Shown here: in pieces, positions 1-12,442 of the stretch | Layout of the letters: each line of letters starts with the position of its first letter | Numbering within the stretch: position 1 is the first letter of the stretch | NCBI GenBank assembly: GCA_030248225.1 | Contig: JASANE010020051.1 | Coordinates: 1-64,000, forward strand | From: Trileptium ribeirensis | Taxonomy: Eukaryota > Nematoda > Enoplea > Enoplida > Thoracostomopsidae | DNA: 64,000 nucleotides | Direction of reading: 5' to 3' | Notes under the pieces: model-generated | Database searches by the model: none | What the model saw: the letters and a program-made list of their open reading frames with translations, nothing else | What the model was told of the DNA's origin: nothing | Program-made: the position numbers and the translations under genes

Positions 1-2
1 TT

Positions 3-872
3 AAAATACCAATTGCTCGTGAAAATATGGAATTTAGTTTATGGAGAATCACGCGTGGTCAAATAAACCTAGGTAAATCAGTTTATATGCAAGTTAATCC
101 CAATAATGAGTTACTTGGGGTAAATAAGGGTGTATCCCAATTTATTCTGATGAAGAGAGCACAACTTAATAACTGTGTTGGGTCAAAGTTCTTGCGGTGT
201 CCAACTGTATTTCCAATTGTTTCCGAGGTTAACAAAGTTTGTGAGATAGAATTGTTTCGAGATAGAGCAAATATCTCGAAAATTTGTGATGTTGTGATTA
301 CAAAACATAGGAACCCGCTTCAGGCATTTGACCTTACAAGAGGTTTTTGGTTTATGTCAGCTGTTCATTCCGACTGGCGTTTATTTTGCGATGAAAAAGT
401 TCCCATAAAAGTTAAATCGTGTTCTCAATGCGTTATTAAGTTACCATGTCGGTGTGGGATGATCCTAGCTTGGATGACTCTTCCAACTCGTAGACATGAC
501 TGTGGATTTACGGTTAATTCAAATGATACATATATCTCAGAATATCTCATCTTTGAACAAGTCAATCTAGAGGGGTGGACAAATCAAATTTTGCCTGAAT
601 TTAACCTGATTTTGCCCAGTTTGGCGAACGTTAGTAACTATTTTCAAAATAACTTAAGACCCGACACGGAAAGTGTGGTAAATTTAACTGAATTTCGAGA
701 AAATGTAATCAATCAAAATCAGTTTTTTGTATCCGAGGATATGGCCCTGCAAAAATACGTAGAATACGGAATTTCTAAAATGGAAAATCGAAAATCCAAC
801 AATTGGATATATAATCGTTTTGGGTATTGGAGAACTAATCTTATTTTTCTTACTGTTTTTACAGGTTCTTAG
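3..872 (+). mobile_element. Envelope-like ORF of an LTR retroelement, open at the left edge
   Basis: The frame is open from the window edge (a Met codon lies at 27) to a TAG at 870-872, so the protein probably starts further left. It is a cysteine-rich, ectodomain-like sequence. Spaced cysteines in the first half are followed by a tight cluster at about residues 131-142 (C-x2-C then LPC-x-C), and there are several Asn-x-Ser/Thr sites. The hydrophobic stretch expected at the end is weak in this frame; a stronger one lies in the +1 frame of the next entry. Position just before a polypurine tract fits the env slot of a retrovirus-like element. The resemblance to F-like or BEL/Pao-type invertebrate envelopes is by overall cysteine layout only. 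No gag or pol is visible because the window starts here. Confidence 0.5.
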
Positions 873-1074
873 GTCATCATCCTCCGGTTCCACCATTGTA
901 ATGGATCAAACAGGTAAAGGAGTTAACCGGGATGAACCAACTCACGGCGTGAATAAATTTGTAACCCCAAAACAGATAAATAAATCTGAAAAATTTGAAA
1001 TGGAAAATAATACTGAATCAGTCTTGGAAGATTTTAAGGGAATAAGTGATCATTTTGAAGCCTTAAAAACTTAA
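820..1074 (+). mobile_element. Overlapping +1-frame ORF with membrane segment, possible C-terminus of the envelope-like protein
   Basis: This 84-residue frame overlaps the end of the preceding ORF by 53 bases. It opens with a clear hydrophobic run (about residues 5-16, Leu/Phe-rich) followed by a polar, charged tail, the order expected for a transmembrane anchor plus cytoplasmic tail. Its stop (1072-1074) touches the polypurine tract. The likely reading is that the anchor of the upstream ORF has been shifted out of frame by an indel. A spliced or programmed join is less likely. The sequence alone cannot decide. Confidence 0.4.
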
Positions 1075-1084
1075 GGAGGAAAAA
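1073..1084 (+). promoter_or_regulatory. Polypurine tract (plus-strand priming site)
   Basis: Twelve uninterrupted purines (AAGGAGGAAAAA) lie immediately downstream of the envelope-like ORF and just before the presumed LTR. This is the place and composition of a retroelement polypurine tract. Confidence 0.4.
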
Positions 1085-1095
1085 TCCGCAGAATA

Positions 1096-2666
1096 TGTGT
1101 CGTGTATGTGCAGATCTCTCTCTCTAAATTTGTGTAACTGTTTATGCTAATAGAAACTTATATTCGTCGGGTAACTGGGTAAAAGTATATTTTTTTGGGT
1201 TCGTTAGACTAAATACTCATGATGTATATACTCCATTTATCAGTTTGTTATAGCAGAGGGTGTAGTTAGGTAATTATTCGTAACTTGTTGAACTTTGTCA
1301 TATCCTGGCGTAATTGTTTAAAAAAACTGAGTGCGGTGTATAAGATATGATTTAAGGCAACTAAAAGAAAATAACGGCAGTTTATGACATAGAATGTTTC
1401 GGATTGTAAGAATGACGAAAATATTTATGATTAATTAATTACAATTTCTTTTTGGCAGAACACGATTAAGGCCATATCTTAAAATTAATTTAAAGTATGC
1501 TAATTGTATGTGAGACAGAAATGAGGTAGTATGTTTGTGCATATTTCAGGATCAACCAGTTAAGTTTTCTAAAAGGCTCGATATCGCCAGACTAATGAAA
1601 CTGGCGTTCGCGATCAAACTGGGCTCTAGCTGTTATAGTCTTTGAAGGGCTCAAGTTACTATGATACAATTTTTTTATAACCTTAGTTGTTCAAAAGTAC
1701 AAGAAAATCTTTCAATTGACACTTAAAATAATGGATTAGAGATAAAACCTAAGCTAGGTGGCCGATAACATTCTAGTTTCGCCAGATCAGCACAAAATTA
1801 GACAGTAATTTTTACCCAGATAACCCTATTGGATGTAACCAAAAAATCCCTTGGGCACCGGTTAGAGAGCATACATGCACGCCAGTCTAGAGCTCGGTAC
1901 ATTAACAAATTTAAGTGACTAACTAGACAAGGTTATTTGCATCTATCCCCGGTGTTAACTATTCCATACTAACTATATATGAAATTAAAGGCCATCCTTG
2001 GGACATGTCAGTTTCAGATATAATATAAAGAAAGAAAGCGGTAAGAAACTTTTGTATTTATTTAAGCAAAATAGTAAACAGACCTTTTAAAATTGTTTTT
2101 TGTGAAATAGAAAAGTAAGTTGTAAAAAAGGTGTAAAAATGTGGTTAACATTCATAATTTGTGGTGTCAGAAAAATGCGTGCGGTCAAAGTTGTGTAGAA
2201 TCACTAAAAGGCAAAGTAACTTGAAAAAGAACGGGACTATGAAAAAAAACCAGCTCAATATCTTAAGAGATTTTTTTTGGAAAATTCGCTTAGTTTGGGT
2301 CATTAGTCCTGCTGGTCCTAGGCGGGTGAGTACGCTCATTTTTTCTCGAAAACCTACTGCTGCATGCTGGGAACCTGAGAACAGAGCTTTCAAATTTACT
2401 AACGGTGCTCTCCAGACACTTGAAAAACAAGCGTCTCCTGCCGCCAGCACTGCGCCAGGAACTGAGGGAACTCCTACACCGTAGGGCGCGTTCCATTCTG
2501 AGTGAGTTTCTCTTTGTTTGCTCAGTCAGACCGATCCAGCACTGACCAGTAGAGGCAGTACGACAGGGTCTGGGCACAAGTAAGATTGCTCTCGTGGACA
2601 TGGGGGAGACCTTATATTGTTTCCGTGCTTTGTTGGACCCTCAATAAAAAACTCTTAAACCTTACA
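1096..2666 (+). repeat. Putative 3' LTR, about 1.57 kb
   Basis: The segment begins with TGTG shortly after the polypurine tract and would end with ACA at 2666. A TATA-like stretch is near 2017. The last 250 bases are GC-richer and carry an AATAAA signal at 2643-2648 close to the proposed end, as in an R-U5 region. Limits are provisional because no second LTR is in the window to align. The ORFs inside (for example 2161-2484 and 2145-2450) overlap on both strands and look fortuitous. Confidence 0.3.
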
Positions 2667-5600
2667 TTTAGTGTTCTGCTAGCGTGTCCTTTAGATATGC
2701 GTTGTTTATACAAATTACCGTCTGTCTTCGGATAGGCTCCGGATTAATGGCCATCTAGCCGCGTGTATGCAGTGCATCTTGTTCTCAAAGGGAAAAATAG
2801 ATTTTAAAATACCCAAGGATTCTCTCAAACCTGCACCTATTTTCGTGAAAACTGAATATGTTGTACTTTATCAACAATTTGTTTGCGAACTGGGCTCCGC
2901 TTTAGTGGCCATCCAGTTCGACTTTGCTTGGGTGCATATGTTTCTCAGGGGTATAATCCCGTGTAAGGTGGGAAAAAATTTTTTTCTCAAATGAACCTTA
3001 AATATGTTATTTTATCACATCACATTTGTGTTTGCAAATTTTATGTTACGTGCTTTTGCACTACTGTGTGAAATTTTCTAACTCATTTTAAAAACTCTAC
3101 TCAATAACCTCAACGATATTTTTAACCTATCCCGAAATCGGAAGATCAAACAGCAACGATTTGCAAGTTTTGTAGGCATGGTTTCCCAAATTTTATTGTT
3201 TTAAGTAAGTGCATGAGAGAAAAAATGAGGTTCATCGAGGTCAGTTTGTCAAGTTAAGTTTTACAGTATCATCACTTAAATGTATACGATCTGATAACAC
3301 ACGATCTATGTTTTTACTACTATAATCAATTACAGCACAAAGGAAAAGAATATTTTAGGTTAACTATATACAAAATTGGTAACAGATTTTTTGTTTAGAT
3401 AACATAAATTTGGACGGGAAATTAACTTACTCCTACACACATATCCGACAATCATAAATGAAGGCACGAATAAACTTTTTGAATAATTTGTTGGACAAGC
3501 ACATAGCTTCTGTTGCAGGACTCGCCATTATATATAAGCGAAAATACAAGCGTGTTATATTAACATTTTATTCTTTCATAAATTTCATCTATAAGTTATG
3601 GGGAAAATAAGTTAACCTTATTACGCACAAGATTTATAGCTCACTTGGACCAAAATGGATTATTGGTTAGCATAATATTGTTGAATATTGTAAGACCTGT
3701 TTTTCTCCCAAATGTGAAGCGTGAAACAATATTTGTTTAACGAATGATCCTGTACAATTATCATCAGGATTAAAATAATTAACGTTGCTAATTATTTCAT
3801 AAAATATTGGCAATATTTCCGGGGTTACAACTGATAGAAATGGCGAATAGGACACCCAAATTTTTACATATAACAAGTATTAACGAAATTAAGCTACCTT
3901 TAGGTACAGTTTGTCAAAAGTCGCTTTACTCACGTTACTGGTTAGATTAACAATAGTGTGGGTGGCTCTTGGGAGGATTTAGGTCCCGTAAGCCTAAGCA
4001 TATATTACCAGTGAAATTCGCACTATTCGTACTCAAAATATGTTACATTGGCTCTGCGCAAGCTAGCTTCAAAATATAAGACAACACTTATATTTTTCGA
4101 AATAATACCAACAGCAAAGCTAAAATTCCGACTAAGAAGACTGAGAAAAATGTATATAAAAATCGTCTCGTTGGTTGTTTTCTTCTCTTCATATGAAAGT
4201 AATAAAATAATATATGCATAATGTATAATATATGTTCTCGACGATAGAAACATTGTATTTTTTGCATGCAACAGAATACGCTTGTTAAAAAAATTGGTTG
4301 TGATGGAAAATATATGACTATTCACACAGCAATCATGCAACATAACTTGTTTATTTTTAAAGTTGCAACAGCCACATAATATAGCTTCTAGAATTGAAAA
4401 TCGACGATTATACTAATATTTCATAAGACTTCTATAGTAAATACATAGAATAAGGATTAAAATTGTTTGACACCAATACGTGTTTATCATTATTTATGTA
4501 TCGAAATATTACGTATACATACAACTTTTGCAAATATTTGGCGTAATTAAGGGTCTAATGTTAGTTACTTTTCATGTCTGAATATAAAGTTTTGAAAATC
4601 TACATATTATCTAACAAAATGCTTAAAGTAATGCGTATTTCGCAAAAAAATTATTAAGTTAAGTTTAGAGCATAGGTAAATCTGCATTTTGAAAGCCAGC
4701 GGATTAAAATTGAGATGTTTTCAAACGCACCTTATGTTCGCTCTGGGCAGCCATTGGTACATTTTGCTATAATTTTGTTGTAAAACTACATGGATGAAAC
4801 ATTAATTGTACCGTATTTTTATTACAAGTTCCTATTTTGTGGCTGATATAATTTATTGAAAATCATAGTATTGAATATGCACATTATATAACATGATTTA
4901 TATTGATATTAATTTATTTGGAGATGGCTACTCGCTCAACACCGAAAACTGATTAAAGAAAACCAACATAAACTTATGATTCATTATAACGATGTTATAG
5001 CATTGTTCATAATTTACGGTCGGTACTGATATTTCAGGTATTTGGGCAGTGAGTTAGAACAAAAAAAGACACGAATGTCTTGAAAAGAGATACTGGTTAA
5101 AATTAAACAAAAATTGTATAATATGAATTTATAAAAGTGCTTTGTGCGGGTGAATTTAAATAAACACTGTACATGTATATTCAAATTAAAAATTAAAAAG
5201 GCTACAGCAGGAAATAAATTGTTTGAACACAAACAAGAAATAGTCCCCAAATGTGTTTAAATTTTTATACTATAAACGGCTAAATTTGAATTAGCTCATG
5301 AGGAATCATTTTTATTGTCACCTCTTGCGCTCCAGTTAATAAAAGCAGATTATATTTAATTGTATAATATTATATTGCCTGTAAATATGCGTTTATATTT
5401 GTAACAACTGAAAAACTGCTTGTCAAAGTCAATTTTAATATATGAGTATCAATACGTACCCCACAAAAATCTGGTGATTAACTTTTACATGTTCAATATT
5501 TTTTCCTCTTCACGTAAGTTTTTTTACGCAACAGCTATTATAAAAAAATTTACAAAACTCTCTTAATGTTTTTAAGATAGATTCATAATTCATGATTTGA

Positions 5601-5759
5601 TTTATCTCGATCGAATTATATAATTCAACGTCAAAGAAAACTAGTTTTAATCAATTTTTGCATAAATGCTTTATATGTAATCTATAGAATACGAATTTAT
5701 ACAAAAATTGGTGATATGTAATTTACCAATTATAATATACTTCGGAAGAAGATAATCAT
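2667..5759. other. AT-rich DNA without recognisable gene
   Basis: No exon with convincing splice borders, no conserved motif and no clear repeat end was found. A 75-residue frame at 2767-2994 (plus) and a 106-residue frame at 4023-4343 (minus) are not recognised and have the composition of random AT-rich sequence. Confidence 0.4.
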
Positions 5760-6014
5760 ATGTCAACACAAGATCTGGAGCAAATTATAACTTTAAACGC
5801 CGATAAATTGGAGGAACAGACAATGTTTGCGCGATATATTTGTCCCAGCGTTTTGGAATGTCTGCTCTTCAATTTTTATCGGTGCTGGCAGTCATTCAGT
5901 GTGTATTTGATATACGGTGTTCTACGTCTGATACGGGTTCATGTGGAACATGTCGTGTTTGGATATGTGGCTTTAATTATGTGTAAACCAGTATTGATGA
6001 CAAAGCCGGATTAG
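5760..6014 (+). CDS. Small ORF of unknown function, two hydrophobic stretches
   Basis: An 84-codon frame begins MSTQDLEQ with an acidic, polar first third. Two hydrophobic stretches follow (about residues 29-54 and 65-77) separated by basic residues, so a small membrane protein is conceivable. Codon choice looks less AT-driven than the flanks. No homologous family is recognised and no matching downstream exon was found. It could be a first exon or a chance frame. Confidence 0.2.
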   Translation: MSTQDLEQIITLNADKLEEQTMFARYICPSVLECLLFNFYRCWQSFSVYLIYGVLRLIRVHVEHVVFGYVALIMCKPVLMTKPD

Positions 6015-7677
6015 CTAGATCGTAGAGGTAACCAGAAAGATAAATCGTACTCAGCTGTTAAACAAGATGTTGACCTGATTAAAACAATATGGAACATAAA
6101 ATTATTACGTAGATGACGCAATGATCAAGCAATTTTTAAGAAAATAAACATATATTTCAAATTTGAGGACAAGTTTTCTTACGGAGGAGGGGATAATGTG
6201 ACGTATTACAGAGTCACCCTTTCCGAGTCAACTTTAATGTTTTATTTTGAAACTATTGTGGAAAAAATTTATGTGGGAAAAGCTTAAAGCTTGCGACATC
6301 TACTGTGTATGTTGTGTGTTTATTTGTTTAAAGGCTGCCTGATTCTTATTATATGTTTAGGTGTGACGGTCGTATGATTGTTTACGAGAGCTTATAGTTT
6401 GTATCGTAAATGTATTTGCTTGTGAGATGTACGTTTGTAAATTCGTCATGAGTGTTTGTGAAATAATTTTTTATGGTTTTAAGTGTGAATATTTTCCCAA
6501 TAAAATTATATATGTGTCGTGAATGTGTGATCTGTACCAGTGTCGTGATAGTATGTATCATAGTCATTATGTGAGCATTATGTGTAGAAATGTTGTAAAT
6601 ATGGGCAAAAAGTTGTTTGTGAATATGCTTATAGTTCTCAGCATGCTAAACTTAGAAAAAATATATATATCCTGTATAAATCGTGTTGAACTGGATAGGG
6701 GATGGTTTAGGCATAGGCGGATTTTGACTCGGACTGCCAAATACTACAGGGCACGCTGTAGACAATCCATACGAGATTTGGCCACAATTGGCCCACCCGT
6801 TAAAAAGTTACAGACCTCATCCCCTCGGTAATTTCTGGCTTTAATAATTTTATTAATTCTTGGAATTATTAAGATTAAGAGAGTTTAAAACAGTACAAAA
6901 ATTTAAAATTTGTGTGCCGGGGTTATAGTTTAGGTACCTATCGGATTTGAGTGTAAGCCCTGGGTGCCCTAACCATTACACTTGCATTAGCGGAAATGTA
7001 AGTGTATCTCTGCTGGATTTTCACAAAATTTGTTGTGAGTTAGGAATTCGGGGAAATTCATAAAAAATGTTCTTTAACGCAAAAATTTTAGTTTAAGTTA
7101 GAGAGCGAAATTTTGAATTCTAAGAATTTCTAGCTCTTAACTATAGGAACCCGGCTTTAGAAAAATTCGTGGGTTTTTGGATCCAGATTAAAAGTTTATT
7201 TAAAGGCTTTCACCGTGAGCTTAGGACCTCAGTTCGTTGTCACAATCGGTGAATTACTGACGTTACGTGAATTGATCGTTCAATCGGAGTGCTATATTGT
7301 GTGCTTGTATTGATGTAAGTAACTGATTTTTTGTATACATATGTATATTGACGTGTAATTGGTTGTTGGTCTAATAAACTACTGGGTTGCATTGGAACCA
7401 AACTCACATATCTAAAAATTTCGAATATATTTGAGAGTTGTCCCCACAGCTACATAGCATTGAAGCAAACCTTGAGTAAAAATATACTATTGGCAAATAA
7501 AACGATTCAGATTAACTTGAAATTCGTTGGACTTTACTGAAATTGTGCATACCCGAATCAACTTTAGCTGACAATCTTAGTTAGGACTCACGCGGGCTAC
7601 ATTACGCAAACGGGCTGTTTACATTGCAGTGTTCGGTACAGGAAAAGCTTATTCAATAACAATCGTACAAAATTCTA
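6015..7677. other. Non-coding, TG-rich stretch followed by unassigned DNA
   Basis: 6290-6620 is rich in TGTG-type dinucleotides on the plus strand. A basic frame at 6685-6831 has a faint resemblance to ribosomal protein bL20m but is not accepted. The remainder holds nothing that could be identified. Confidence 0.3.
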
Positions 7678-7951
7678 AAGGCGTGTTGACAGGCTCAAAC
7701 TTTTTGCTCAAAATTTGAGCACAAAATTTGACGGTAATTTAATTTTTAAAATAAAATTGCATATTTCAAAATGTGAGATCAAAATTTGAGCTCAAACTTT
7801 TTCAAATAATTCATCTGGTCCATGACTGGCTGAAATATTCTTGAAAAGTTTTAACAGTGTTCACATGCCAAACTTGCAAAAACTGCAAAAAAGATGTTTT
7901 CAAATTTTTATCAAAATTTGAGCAAAAAGTTTACGCGTTTAAACACGCCTT
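7678..7951. mobile_element. Mariner-like MITE, copy 1 (274 bp)
   Basis: The ends are inverted repeats: AAGGCGTGTT at the left and AACACGCCTT at the right. A second inverted block follows inside (GCTCAAACTTTTTGCTCAAA versus its complement near 7908-7930). A TA dinucleotide flanks each end (7676-7677 and 7952-7953), the target-site duplication of Tc1/mariner-type elements. It has no coding capacity, so it is non-autonomous. A diverged copy lies at 14611-14918. Confidence 0.75.
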
Positions 7952-10342
7952 TAGTATTTGTACGAGTAGTTCTGAACTTTTATATTTTCCTTAGCATAAG
8001 TATTGTGTTAACACCCATGGTCCGTTGCGGCGACTTATGTACGTTCAACGATTTTATTATAATTGGTACCTGGGGCAGTGCCATTACAATCGCAACTTTT
8101 GTTGAAACCCTCAGGAGTCTAAATTGAAATGGTCATTGTGCAGCTGATTTCTACTTATTGACTACTGACTTTTAGAAGTTTAATTGCTGTATAAAATGAG
8201 CAAACATTATATGTAATGTTGGCAAAAATTTTAGTGTTAATCCATTTACAAGAATCTTCAGACATAAGCTAAAAGCTAAAATACATTAAGCATATATTTT
8301 TTCAACTCAATGTATGATTGTCAAGCACCCTCGGGTCTACAACTACAATACAATTTAAGTTGGCCCAACAAAGCCTGATCTCAAGTATACATGATAGATT
8401 GAAGATAAAACGCTAAGCTTTCCGGGTCGGCTGGGCTCGGCTCTAGAGCCGACCTGAGGGTAGCCCAATTTGTGAGTTATCGAGCCAAGCCATTGCGGAA
8501 TGAGCTTTTTGCACCAGCCGAGCTTAGTTTTTACAAACGCTCGCATCCGCTTTGTTACGATAAAATTACAATAAAGAATAACAAGGGTGTAACCTAGGGG
8601 TATATCAATACAAGTATCCATCATATGGGACTACAATGTTCGCAGGATTCAAAACCCCGACGGATACATTTAAAAAGCGAATTGGAGAAATCTGTTTCAC
8701 TAATTGGAATTCTCCGTTAGAAAAAATGTTATCCAGAAACGTATCATCATTTAACGCAGCGCTGCGAGGTGGCTGGACAATCATGACTCTGTGTAGTTTT
8801 TCTTTAATCTACGAAAGCCACTTTTCAACGTCCTGAATTGAGACAAGGAATACAGATTATCAAGTTCGCCGACCTTTCTTATCACCGTCGAGATGGAAAA
8901 CTTCGGGCTAAGTAAAAAAATTTCCACACTTCGGTCGTCTAATTGGATAACATTTGCATCGATAAAAGTGATTTAGTTAATACCATAAAGCTTACAGAAT
9001 GGCACTTATGTTACTTCAACGACCTTCCATTCTAGTCTTATTTGAGGAGGCAACTAGTATTAGTATCCCGAAGTCGTCATTGGGTGACACAAGTTAGCGG
9101 AGCAACGAAATCGTAGGCCTATAATGTTCCAACAGATTCTCTTTAAAACGACTGCAGGCGAACTGTATAGTGTCATTTTCTTGACTTTTGAAATTCCCCC
9201 TATTTCAATATAAAAAGGTCTTCGTACCTACTTGTGATCCAGCGACTTTACTACGTTCCTCAAAATATTTGCTATAATTGGAATCACTGTGGCAGTAGCG
9301 AGACGCTCAATCAGCCAGCTTCAACTACTAAACATCTACATACAGATATCAATAAGTGAAGACTAAGACCAACTTAATGGCTTCACGAGGATAACGTTCC
9401 ATTGCTACAATCAGTTTTAGGACGATGTCATTGATAAATATGTTTTAATCGCAATTTTAAAATTGCACTGACCTATTAAGCAATGCGCAGACATGTCCAA
9501 GTTATTGTTCGAATGTAAGTAGTTTACATCACATTCTAATGTACCGTAGAACTGAACAGAACTAAAAACTGCCCCGTGGTAGACTGTAATCATCCAACGT
9601 ATATAAAGAAGTTGTATTGTTGGTCTGACGTAGTAGAAGTTAAGACTAAAGTAAACCTTTCTCTGGGAAAATCTTAATACACGGTGGAGCGCAACTGTTT
9701 TACTAAATTAATGCACCATCTCATTTTTCGTTTAAATTTCTATAATACAGTGTGTTTGATTCGAAATTTCATTATTCTCTGTTCAGTAAAAACAACCTTG
9801 TTCGAGCTGAGCTGAGCCGAGTTTTAGTTTGATTACAACGATCAGTGTCTAGTTGAACGTTCTGTCAAAATATTAATAAAGCTAGCCATGCCTATGACAA
9901 TTCAAAACGAGCCGAGCAGAGCCTTAAAATTAAGGCTCGTTCTCACGACAATTACATGATCAAAAACAGATCGATTCAACAACACTTCAAGTTTTGCCCG
10001 AAACCATGAATTAGGTTAGCAACTCAATCGGTCTGAGACTTTTTGCCTAATGTATATACCAAGTATGATCCTCGACGACAGTAAAAGAAGTGTTGAAAAA
10101 TTACTATATTAAGCATATATTTTTTGTGATAAAAATGGAATCTTATTAAGTCTCAATTCACTTGCATAATGTAGTATAGTAGCATAGTATAGTGACTTCA
10201 GGAGAATGCATAATTTATTCCTACATCACGGAGTTGTGATATTTATGTTTGGCAACAAATGGCAATAAACGAGTTACTTTGGTCTTAGTGGTAATATTGA
10301 CAGAATAATAATCTAACAAGTTAAAACATTATAGATCCTCAC
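7952..10342. other. Unassigned DNA with short GC-rich palindromic repeat fragments
   Basis: 8405-8530 carries a palindromic GGCTCGG-CTAGAG-CCGACC core and 9795-9945 carries GAGCCGAG blocks in both orientations, so decayed foldback elements are likely. About 50 bases near 8028 and 9241 resemble each other. If the SH2 gene described next continues into a kinase domain, its exons should lie on the minus strand here, but no GxGxxG, HRD or DFG-bearing exon was recognised. Confidence 0.3.
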
Positions 10343-10585
10343 ACTTGCTCCACCATATATGCTTCCAGGCGATGCTACGGAAATCGGGTCACCAAGTGTT
10401 TCTGTCTCCGCCAATTGCTGTCGCGTTTTTAACTCCTTTTCGCTAAATGGTTCCCATCTTGTTCGTGGTATTGCACGAAGCAGAACGGCACCCGATTTGG
10501 ATGTCAATACTTGTCGCCGTTTCCAGTGAGCCCATACGAGGTCATGCGCTGTACTAAATGAACCAGTTTCCACGCGAAATTGGTT
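10343..10585 (-). CDS. Exon encoding second half of an SH2 domain plus linker (Fer/Fps-like kinase family)
   Basis: This 243-nt exon (81 codons, phase 0 at both ends) follows a textbook acceptor (pyrimidine run then CAG at 10588-10586) and ends at GTGAGG (10342-10337). It starts NQFRVETGSFSTAHDLV, which fits the end of an SH2 domain (central sheet strands and second helix). It goes on with TSKSGAVLLRAIPRTRWE, the pattern that links SH2 and kinase domains in Fer/Fps-like tyrosine kinases. The final 35 residues are a polar, Gly/Ser-containing linker. It joins in frame to the exon at 13193-13386. Kinase-domain exons were not found, so an SH2-only product cannot be excluded. Confidence 0.75.
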
Positions 10586-10874
10586 CTGAAAATAATTTGT
10601 ATTCACAGCTTGGTTTATCCTAGCTACAACCAAAAATTAATTCAACAAAACTAGGTTACAACCACAATTCTTGTACTTAGAGGTGAACATGGTTGTACAC
10701 ATTTAAGCAAGTGTCACGTTGGAATCTTACATAGATTGTGATAGGCATTGCATAAAATAAAATTATACACCATAATATATTGAAAATGTGAAATGAAAAT
10801 TTTGATGTTTTATTAAAAATTAACTCTTTCACGCTAGAGTGAATTTGTGTATCGTGCAATGTTTGACAAACTCG

Positions 10875-10945
10875 CGCCGGCGAAACGGATCAAACCCGAG
10901 ACATTCGGGTAAAAGTTGCGTACGCAAACCGCTGTGCTATGCTTG
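10875..10945 (-). ncRNA. tRNA-like sequence, probable SINE head
   Basis: On the minus strand an A-box-like TAGCACAGCGG (10939-10929) is followed about 31 bases later by a B-box-like GGGTTTGATCCG (10897-10886), the spacing of a pol III internal promoter. The acceptor and T stems do not pair well, so a functional tRNA is unlikely. A tRNA-derived SINE fragment is preferred. Confidence 0.35.
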
Positions 10946-11770
10946 TTTAATTAAAGAACCTTACAAAACGAGCGAATAACGCACTGGCAAACGTACCGCA
11001 TACGACAAACTCAGTAAACACTACTCGGAATGTGTGTTAAGTTCATTTGGACTTAGTGGGCATGGAAGGATTAGTTATGAGATAGACTAATTTTATTTGA
11101 TAAAACAAATTATATAGCTGGTCCTTTCTGAAGACTTACATTATATACAATGTCGGCGGCGAAAATTAGCTGCAAAACTTACTTTCATAACCCGGTTGAA
11201 TGATCTGGATAAATTATTTCTGTAGGTTGTGATTAAAATACCATTGGCCAACCATTTGTTTATGCCTTGCATATGTATCTCCACTTGTTCGTCGAATGAC
11301 ATAATTTCTTAGGCTAAAGATCAGATCGCATTTCGCCTTTATCGCCTATAACTTAGCCGCAGTGAACCGATTTAACTTGAATTTTTACACTGCATGTGCA
11401 TGTAAACTTATCTAGCTTCTTGCCAGCGGAAATATTATCGCTCTCTGAACTGTGCGTGCAGGGATACACAACCGAAAAAATTTAAATATTACCTTAGAAT
11501 CTATGCAAATGCACGCAAATGTCGATATTACGGACTATAACCTATTAAACGCTGATCTGATTAGCTAAAAAGATCACAACACATGACAGGACGATGTTGA
11601 CGCAGCATGAATTGATCATTACAAAGCCGTAACAAAATAAAACGAATAAATTGATGTTTCACTCAAAATGTTTATGCTGAATATTTTGCAATATTACGCT
11701 ATTATTAAGCTCAAATATACGAAATATCTTGCAGTTCTTAACCTTTGCTAAACATTAAGTCGGAACTTAT

Positions 11771-12038
11771 GTTACTTATTTGGTATAACCTTGGCAATTA
11801 TCAGGATAATTAAGCTAAACGTGAATATAAAGTTTAATATAAATTAAGCTTATAAGTTCAAAAATTATGCCAAAAAATTTAAAATTTACACATACATAGT
11901 ATATATTAAGTACATTTTGCTACTAAGATAGTTAGTATAATTCTTTTAAAATTTAAGCTTAATTTATATTAAACAATTTATATCCACATTAAGCATAATT
12001 TTGCTGTACTATTAGCATAGTTTTACTAAACAAGTAAC
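11771..12038. mobile_element. Foldback MITE, about 268 bp
   Basis: Two arms of roughly 85 bases are inverted copies of each other. The left arm starts GTTACTTATTTGGTA and ends in AATATAAATTAAGCTT; the right arm starts AAGCTTAATTTATATT and ends in ACTAAACAAGTAAC. The arms are imperfect and the spacer is AT-rich and non-coding. Confidence 0.65.
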
Positions 12039-12442
12039 ATGCAGTTTTTATACGAAATGGGTTATCAAACATAAAAATGTGCTAACACTCATGCGATCAT
12101 TAAGTCATCGCATTTGAATTGACCAGGTAAATACTGGCTAGCTAATACAGATAGATAATATAAAAGGTAATCAAGCGCATATAGATGTAGAAACTGAAAA
12201 AAAATATGATTTATTCATATTTTAATAAGTAAATTACGACAGAATTTGTATGAAAAGAGATTATAAATCCACCACAGCATTGCATACATCTCCCGAACAT
12301 GTATTAATTGGAGACTATTGTAGTTTAAATACGATATAAACTCTAAACTTCACACTGAGACTTCTCACAATTTGTTTTTGAAGAGTTTTGTTCTTCTCAG
12401 TTGTGTTCTTGTGATTTATATCTTCATCGTAGCTATGTTAAT

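Noticed and set aside
2145..2601. Overlapping ORFs of about 100 codons on both strands
   Set aside because: They fall in the proposed LTR, overlap each other on opposite strands and show no family resemblance.
3667..3876. Minus-strand 69-codon frame with protein-like wording and a possible donor
   Set aside because: An in-frame stop lies directly upstream with no acceptor between, so it cannot be a spliced exon as it stands.
6685..6831. Basic segment with D-x2-W-x-R-x-R and Y-x-R-x-R spacing like mitochondrial ribosomal protein bL20m
   Set aside because: Only about seven positions fit, the conserved core after them is absent, and no partner exon was found.
8860..8960. Plus-strand phrase resembling a kinase activation motif (NFGLSKK), and HRRDG in another frame nearby
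   Set aside because: The two phrases are in different frames, the Asp of DFG is absent, flanking kinase motifs are missing, and the strand is opposite to the SH2 gene.
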